Source: Planctomycetota bacterium (GTDB taxonomy: Bacteria; Planctomycetota; Planctomycetia; Pirellulales; Thermoguttaceae). From it: DNA of 11,630 bases. This document shows positions 7,937 to 11,630 of the stretch, piece by piece. A program made the translations under genes and the position numbers. Location of the stretch: positions 1-11,630 of the forward strand of contig JAEWUR010000153.1 in assembly GCA_023397045.1 (NCBI GenBank), read 5' to 3'. Below the pieces are notes generated by a model. It made no database searches. It worked only from the letters and a program-made list of their open reading frames with translations, and was not told where the DNA came from. Position 1 is the first letter of the stretch. Each line of letters starts with the position of its first letter.

Positions 7937-8227
7937 GGTAATGCCAGCCTACAACGAATGGGAATGGAAAGAAACCATGCTAATATATGGGATAAATGCC
8001 GTAAATACCCCCCTCTTGTGGACGGATTCCGATTATATTATATTTTGGACCGTCCTGGGCGTTGCTGTCGATCTGGCAAGCATTTACGCCCAAAAGACGA
8101 ACCTTTGCCACGAAAAAAAGGGCCGAACCCGACAATACCCAATTTCTTGCCCAGACGCCTTGTCAGCCGTCCGATAAATGGTTACATTACGAGTTTCCCT
8201 TGCCGCGGCAGTCGCGTGAGAGTAGAA
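7937..8227. promoter_or_regulatory. Divergent control region between pntA1 and rplM
   Basis: This 291-nt stretch is AT-richer than the flanking genes, especially around 7979-8046. On the plus strand TTGTGG (8016-8021), a 17-nt spacer and TATATT (8039-8044) form a plausible weak sigma-70-type promoter for rplM-rpsI, which would leave a leader of roughly 175 nt. On the minus strand two overlapping TATAAT matches (8032-8037 and 8037-8042) could serve pntA1, but neither has a recognisable -35 box at the proper distance. Both directions therefore probably start in the same small island. The assignment is by motif only. Confidence 0.4.
8056..8092 (+). promoter_or_regulatory. Hairpin in the probable rplM leader
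   Basis: TGGGCGT (8056-8062) pairs perfectly with ACGCCCA (8086-8092). Directly inside, TGCT (8063-8066) pairs with AGCA (8079-8082), with a 3-nt TTT bulge on the 3' side and a 12-nt loop. It lies some 135 nt before the rplM start and just after the candidate promoter. Ribosomal protein operons are often autoregulated through such leader structures, and L13 leaders are known in other phyla. Whether this is one is unproven; no conserved leader motif was recognised. Confidence 0.35.
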
Positions 8228-8671
8228 ATGCAACAGACAAAGACATATATGGCTCGGCCCGACGAGGTCGAACAAAAATGGTGGCTGGTCGATGCCAGCG
8301 AGAAGATCGTCGGACGTCTGGCGAGCGATATCGCCATGATTCTGATGGGCAAGAATCGCGCCACCTACACCCCGCACGTCGACAACGGCGATTACGTCGT
8401 TGTGGTCAACGCCGAAAAGGTGGTGTTCACCGGCAAAAAATGGCAACAGAAGCAGTATGCCTGGTACACCGGCTACACTCGCCAGCGCCGTGAAGTCGCC
8501 GGCAAACGGCTCGAGCGCCGCCCCGAACTGATCCTTCGCGAGGCCGTTCGCCGCATGTTGCCCAAAAACAAATTGGCGTTCAAGACGCTCGATAAGCTCA
8601 AGATCTACGCCGGCAGCGAGCATCCGCACCAAGCGCAGTTGCCCGAAAAGGCCGAAATCGGAGACAAGTAA
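8228..8671 (+). CDS. rplM: 50S ribosomal protein L13
   Basis: The 147-residue protein is ribosomal protein L13, an early-assembling 23S rRNA-binding protein of the large subunit. The N-terminal KTYMARPDEVEQKWWLVDA (5-23), GRLASDIA (29-36), YTPHVDNGDYVVVVNAEKV (47-65), and AVRRMLPKNKL with LKIYAGSEHPH (106-116 and 124-134) follow the family pattern. Length is close to the usual 142-145. ATG 8228 is chosen because it gives the family's normal N-terminus; GTG 8216 would add only four residues. The ribosome site is weak (GAGAG just upstream). A much longer open frame runs upstream through the antisense of pntA1 and is not coding. rpsI follows after 68 nt, the almost universal rplM-rpsI pair. Confidence 0.97.
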   Translation: MQQTKTYMARPDEVEQKWWLVDASEKIVGRLASDIAMILMGKNRATYTPHVDNGDYVVVVNAEKVVFTGKKWQQKQYAWYTGYTRQRREVAGKRLERRPELILREAVRRMLPKNKLAFKTLDKLKIYAGSEHPHQAQLPEKAEIGDK

Positions 8672-8739
8672 TCGCCACGGCGGCCGCGTGTCGCCTCAAC
8701 TCGACGAAATAAACTAGGAATCTAAGGACGAATCCTGCA

Positions 8740-9141
8740 ATGGCAGCAGTTGCAAGCAACGACATTCTCGGCACCGGTCGTCGTAAATCCTCGGTCGCTC
8801 GCGTTCGCATCCGCCCGGGCGACGGCAAGATCCGCATCAACGACCGCGATCTCGACAAGTACTTCAATACGATTCGGCAGCGCAACGCGGTGCTGGCCCC
8901 GTTGGTCCAGACCGGACGACGCGATCAGCTCGACGTGATCATTCGCGTTGACGGCGGCGGAACCACCGGCCAGGCCGACGCCTGCAAGCTCGGCATCGCC
9001 CGCGCGTTGAAGAAGTCGGACGACCAGTTGGCCGACGGTCTCCGCGATTCCGGCCTGTTGACCCGCGACGGCCGCATGAAAGAACGCAAGAAGTACGGCC
9101 TCCGCGGCGCACGTCGTGGTACGCAGTTCTCGAAGCGTTAA
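8740..9141 (+). CDS. rpsI: 30S ribosomal protein S9
   Basis: The 133-residue protein is ribosomal protein S9 of the small subunit, whose C-terminal tail reaches the P-site tRNA. GTGRRKSSVARVRI (11-24), DVIIRVDGGGTTGQADAC (65-82), the ALKKSD helix region and the terminal GARRGTQFSKR (123-133) are diagnostic, and the universally kept SKR end is intact. ATG 8740 is preceded by AAGGA at 8724-8728, 11 nt upstream. It is co-transcribed with rplM and followed by a clear intrinsic terminator. Confidence 0.97.
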   Translation: MAAVASNDILGTGRRKSSVARVRIRPGDGKIRINDRDLDKYFNTIRQRNAVLAPLVQTGRRDQLDVIIRVDGGGTTGQADACKLGIARALKKSDDQLADGLRDSGLLTRDGRMKERKKYGLRGARRGTQFSKR

Positions 9142-9171
9142 ACGGCGTCCCCTCAGAAATCATCGCCCTGT

Positions 9172-9207
9172 AAAAGCTCACGGTCTCTCGGCCGTGGGCT
9201 TTTTTTG
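9172..9207 (+). terminator. Intrinsic terminator after rpsI
   Basis: AGCTCACGG (9175-9183) pairs with CCGTGGGCT (9192-9200), a 9-bp stem with one G-T wobble and an 8-nt loop. It is followed by seven further Ts (9201-9207) and preceded by a run of As. It starts 30 nt after the rpsI stop. On the minus strand the same hairpin is followed by only four Ts, so it may also weakly end transcription from the exported-protein gene that converges on it. Confidence 0.9.
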
Positions 9208-9281
9208 TGGATTTCCCCGTCTTCGGGGACGATTTCCCGAGGAACGATCTCGACCGACCGCTCGACGCTTGCCGAGAACCG

Positions 9282-9773
9282 TTACTTGTCGTGGCTTTCT
9301 TCCTGTGGCGTGATCGCGCCGGTGTCCAAATTGACAGACGACCACGTGCCGGTTTTCGGACAGAAGATGTAATACGTGTCTTTCGTCATGACGTTGACGA
9401 AATTGGACCCTACACTAAACGATTCGCTTGCGTTGGTCGGCAACAAAACCGACGCCCAGCGACCACATTCGGCACTGAAGGCAAAGACAATGTTGCCGAT
9501 CTGAAATGCGGCAACGTCATCGCCAACCACCGGAAAGAAGGGTTTTGTCGGTGGTTCGATCGGCTGTTTGGACCACTGGCCCGTCATATTGCTATAGGCA
9601 AGAACGCAGTCTCTCGAACGCGGTACGATGACCGTGACTTGCGTTCCACTGATTGGAAGTCCAAGGTGGGCCTCGTCTGGCGAGCGTGGCGGCGGTGATT
9701 GCGCCTGGAGACAAGACACCGCCGCCCCAACGATCACGACAACAAACGCGCATCGCAGAATGCGAACTTCCAT
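9282..9773 (-). CDS. Small exported protein with three propeller-like repeats, function unknown
   Basis: The 163-residue product begins with a signal peptide: MEVRILR, a hydrophobic core (about 8-20), and a likely cleavage near LQAQ. A Cys in VSC makes a lipoprotein possible, but the lipobox is poor. The mature part holds three similar segments spaced 38-39 residues apart, each ending in a Gly-x-Trp: VLAYSNMTGQW, VFAFSAECGRW and YYIFCPKTGTW. This resembles blades of a Kelch or WD-like beta-propeller, but three blades would not close a ring. I chose ATG 9773 over the open frame beginning at 9941 because AAAGGAG (9781-9787) lies 7 nt upstream and a signal peptide follows at once. It stands alone, convergent with rpsI. 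I do not recognise a named family; location outside the cytoplasm is inferred. Confidence 0.68.
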   Translation of the reverse strand: MEVRILRCAFVVVIVGAAVSCLQAQSPPPRSPDEAHLGLPISGTQVTVIVPRSRDCVLAYSNMTGQWSKQPIEPPTKPFFPVVGDDVAAFQIGNIVFAFSAECGRWASVLLPTNASESFSVGSNFVNVMTKDTYYIFCPKTGTWSSVNLDTGAITPQEESHDK

Positions 9774-10002
9774 TGCGAGACTCCTTTGCAGGTGAAGAGC
9801 GTGAAGAGAAACGCCACGCCTATCTCCCAACAAGGAGCAAAGACGTGGTTTTGAGGTCGACCTCGAACGCCATTTTCCCACAAATCGCCTTTTGTGAAAA
9901 GCATTCCGTCGGCTGAACGAACGTTTTTCCAGCTTTTCCATCGGCCGATGCCAGCATTTTTAACATTCCCACACAGCGTTAGCAGCGAAAAGCCGTCAAA
10001 AA
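9774..10002 (-). other. Intergenic region upstream of the exported-protein gene with two dyads
   Basis: This 229-nt gap separates rhaM from the exported-protein gene. It contains a perfect 12-bp palindrome, GAGGTCGACCTC (9853-9864), and a second dyad, CACAAA-N6-TTTGTG (9879-9896), flanked by TTTT and AAAA. Both lie 80-125 nt before the exported-protein start, where an operator could sit. No clear promoter boxes or rhaM terminator were recognised. Confidence 0.3.
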
Positions 10003-10341
10003 TCAATCGTAATGAAACACTTCTTCCATCGACGCCCACCATTCGCCTTCGTTCCGGTCGGACAGCGGTATGTGGCAGGGTTTGCAGCAGTCCCACCATT
10101 TCTGCGTCGTCGGATCGGCCGCCATCTTGGCCATGTCGGCGTCGAAATCGTCGCCGTGGTACTCGAAATAGCTGAATAGGTAGTGTTGCCCATCGTCGAG
10201 ACGGCGCAGGTAGATCGAGTAGTTGCGGATGTTGCAGGCGCGGATCATCGCGAGCACGTCCGGCCAGGCCGCGGCATGAAGCCGTTTATATTCCTCGATC
10301 TTGTCGGGTTGCAGTCGTATGACCGAGCTATAACGTTTCAT
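10003..10341 (-). CDS. rhaM: L-rhamnose mutarotase
   Basis: RhaM interconverts the alpha and beta anomers of L-rhamnose in the cytoplasm, feeding the isomerase. The 112-residue product matches the family length (about 104). Tyr18 and His22 (IEEYKRLHAAAW, 15-26) correspond to the E. coli active-site residues with the same numbers. NYSIYL (40-45), the WW pair (82-83) and the ending MEEVFHYD also fit. I chose ATG 10341 because it overlaps the rhaT stop as ATGA and gives the normal N-terminus; the open frame extends further upstream inside rhaT. A CCKPCH cluster (85-90) replaces the YM-containing segment of the E. coli enzyme. The rhaT neighbour supports the role. Action on another deoxy sugar such as L-fucose cannot be excluded. 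Confidence 0.9.
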   Translation of the reverse strand: MKRYSSVIRLQPDKIEEYKRLHAAAWPDVLAMIRACNIRNYSIYLRRLDDGQHYLFSYFEYHGDDFDADMAKMAADPTTQKWWDCCKPCHIPLSDRNEGEWWASMEEVFHYD

Positions 10342-11429
10342 TCGAGGTTCTCCACCACGATCGATTGTTGGTCGCCGAGATAGTTGCCGTAGGTCAGCAA
10401 CAGGATAGCCAAAACGAGCACCAGCAATGCTACCGCGATCGTGCCCAGAGTGCGAGGTCGGCAGCCTTTCCATTCGCGGAAAAGAATGCCCAGAACGTTG
10501 CTGAAAAGAACGAGCATAATCATATGGATGGCCCAACTGGTAAACTCGTACGAGCCCATCCGAACGTGGCCCAGGTTATAGAAAAAGAACTGTCCATACC
10601 AAAGCGTGCCGGTCAGTATCGCCAGCAAGTAGTTCCACGCCAATCTTCCGCCGCGACCACCGCCATCAAGGCCCGCAAGTTGGCCGAGCGACCGGTTCTT
10701 TCGGGCGAGGTAGAGGCTATAGGCCAGCGCCGTCAAGAAAGCCCCGGGATTGACAAACAGATAGGCCACGTTGCCTTTCCAGTGATTCGCGCCCATCTGT
10801 TCGGCAACGTCGATGATCGGCCGCGCAACGTCGTTGATCGCGATGCCGTAGACGGCCGAAAGCACGCCGGCCAGCAACGACAGAAACAGTCCCTTGGTCC
10901 AGGAGAAGTCGCCTAGTTCGCTTTTTTCGTCGCGGAGATCAAGTTCCTTGAATCGACCGGCAGCGCCGCAAAGCGCGATGCCCAACGCACCCAGCGCGAC
11001 GCCCATCAGGGCGCATCCGCCGCCCGGTTTGACGAGAATCGCACCGAGCCGACCCTGGAGAATCGGCGCAGTCAACGTGCCGAGGATGCTCGACAGCCCG
11101 ACGGCAATCGCATAGGTCAATGCGAACCCGATGTAGCGGATCGACAGATTGAACGCGGTGCCGCCGACGCCATAGGCTATGCCCATCAGGCAGCAATACA
11201 ACATCGGCAGTTTCGGGGCTTCACTAACGACCTGCAATAGGTGAGGAATCGTCAGCGCCGCACCGATGATCGGCCAAAGCAGCCAACACCAGGCCGCCTG
11301 GACCATCCAAAAAATCTCCCACGACCAACGCCGGATGAACTTCTGCGGCGCGTAGCAGTTGGCCGCCAGCATCGCGCCGGCCGAGTGGAACGTCACGCCA
11401 AGCAATGGGTTGGGCGGTACCGGCGTCAT
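10338..11429 (-). CDS. rhaT: L-rhamnose-proton symporter
   Basis: RhaT imports L-rhamnose with protons across the cytoplasmic membrane. The 363 residues are a little longer than the E. coli protein (344), and the chain contains about ten hydrophobic helices. Segments aligning with known RhaT include the N-terminal GVTFHSAGAMLAANCYAPQK (11-30) with WSWE (35-38), the SIRYIGFALTYAIAVGLSSI region with GTLTAPI, and the strongly kept LTGTLWYGQFFFYNLGH with SWAIHM and FREWKG further on. The extra length comes partly from a Gly/Arg-rich loop in the second half (LDGGGRGGRL). ATG 11429 overlaps the preceding stop as ATGA, and its own stop overlaps rhaM the same way, so the three genes are probably translated as a coupled operon. 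Confidence 0.93.
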   Translation of the reverse strand: MTPVPPNPLLGVTFHSAGAMLAANCYAPQKFIRRWSWEIFWMVQAAWCWLLWPIIGAALTIPHLLQVVSEAPKLPMLYCCLMGIAYGVGGTAFNLSIRYIGFALTYAIAVGLSSILGTLTAPILQGRLGAILVKPGGGCALMGVALGALGIALCGAAGRFKELDLRDEKSELGDFSWTKGLFLSLLAGVLSAVYGIAINDVARPIIDVAEQMGANHWKGNVAYLFVNPGAFLTALAYSLYLARKNRSLGQLAGLDGGGRGGRLAWNYLLAILTGTLWYGQFFFYNLGHVRMGSYEFTSWAIHMIMLVLFSNVLGILFREWKGCRPRTLGTIAVALLVLVLAILLLTYGNYLGDQQSIVVENLE

Positions 11430-11630
11430 AAGGCTTCCTCGAACTCGCCGAGTTGCAGCGGATATCGGCCGTACTCGCGCACCAGCTTGACGATGTCGTC
11501 ATACGTCTGGCCCGAGACGGAACTCGACACCGAATGGTCCGACTGGAAAATCATCCCGCCGCCCCGCGCGGCATTGAGTTTACGGAGGACTTCGCGGCGT
11601 ATCAACTCGCGATTGCCGGTCTCCCACACC
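11426..11630 (-). CDS. URO-D-like protein (uroporphyrinogen decarboxylase family), C-terminal part only
   Basis: Only the last 68 or so codons lie in the window; the gene continues beyond the edge, so the apparent GTG near 11629 is an internal Val. The visible end (REVLRKLNAARGGGMIFQSD, then HSVSSSVS, and LVREYGRYPLQLGEF) resembles the C-terminus of URO-D-fold proteins that are abundant in planctomycetes. This superfamily includes true HemE but also corrinoid-linked methyltransferases (MtaA/MtbA/CmuA types). Placement in front of rhaT and rhaM, with a 4-nt ATGA overlap, argues against a haem role and for something in deoxy-sugar metabolism, but the reaction is unknown. The catalytic part is not visible. 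Confidence 0.72.
   Translation of the reverse strand, partial: VWETGNRELIRREVLRKLNAARGGGMIFQSDHSVSSSVSGQTYDDIVKLVREYGRYPLQLGEFEEAL

Noticed and set aside
7935..8177. 80-codon plus-strand frame in the pntA1-rplM gap with a hydrophobic stretch
   Set aside because: No ribosome site, overlap with the pntA1 start and the promoter island, and no recognisable family.
6785..8227. Very long plus-strand frame fused in front of rplM
   Set aside because: It is antisense to pntA1 and runs through the divergent control region; L13 begins normally at 8228.
9774..9941. 56-residue upstream extension of the exported protein
   Set aside because: It would bury the signal peptide behind an Arg/Ser-rich segment; the internal ATG has an excellent AAAGGAG site.

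Overview
The window looks like bacterial chromosome from a planctomycete, most likely a Pirellulales-type lineage. The evidence is moderately high GC, a Tat-exported Gfo/Idh/MocA oxidoreductase beside a cytoplasmic paralogue, a URO-D-like protein next to L-rhamnose genes, and a three-subunit proton-translocating transhydrogenase. This placement comes from gene content only. No plasmid, phage, insertion-sequence, CRISPR, tRNA or rRNA signal was seen.

Layout. (1) 19-4006, plus strand: a Tat-signal Gfo/Idh/MocA oxidoreductase, a second soluble Gfo/Idh/MocA oxidoreductase, and an MttB-like (trimethylamine/betaine) methyltransferase whose GTG start overlaps the preceding stop by 4 nt. This looks like a small catabolic operon. 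(2) 4297-7936, minus strand: pntA1 (NAD domain), a long imperfect inverted repeat, pntA2 (membrane segment), pntB (membrane plus NADP domain), and a 203-aa P-loop ATPase of unknown role 10 nt after pntB. (3) 7937-8227: a divergent control region with AT-rich boxes and a hairpin in the probable rplM leader. (4) 8228-9207, plus strand: rplM, rpsI and a good intrinsic terminator. (5) 9282-9773, minus strand: a small exported protein with three internal repeats resembling beta-propeller blades. (6) 10003-11630, minus strand: a partial URO-D-like gene, rhaT and rhaM, joined by two ATGA overlaps, which looks like a tightly coupled L-rhamnose uptake and processing operon.

How they work together. PntA1/A2/B would use the proton gradient to make NADPH from NADH. 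RhaT imports L-rhamnose and RhaM interconverts its anomers for the isomerase. The Gfo/Idh/MocA enzymes probably oxidise sugar-like or polyol-like substrates, and one of them is outside the cytoplasm. Two unlinked operons each contain a protein whose family includes corrinoid-dependent methyltransferases (MttB-like; URO-D/MtaA-like), yet no corrinoid protein gene is in the window. A role in removing methyl groups from methylated substrates is a hypothesis only.
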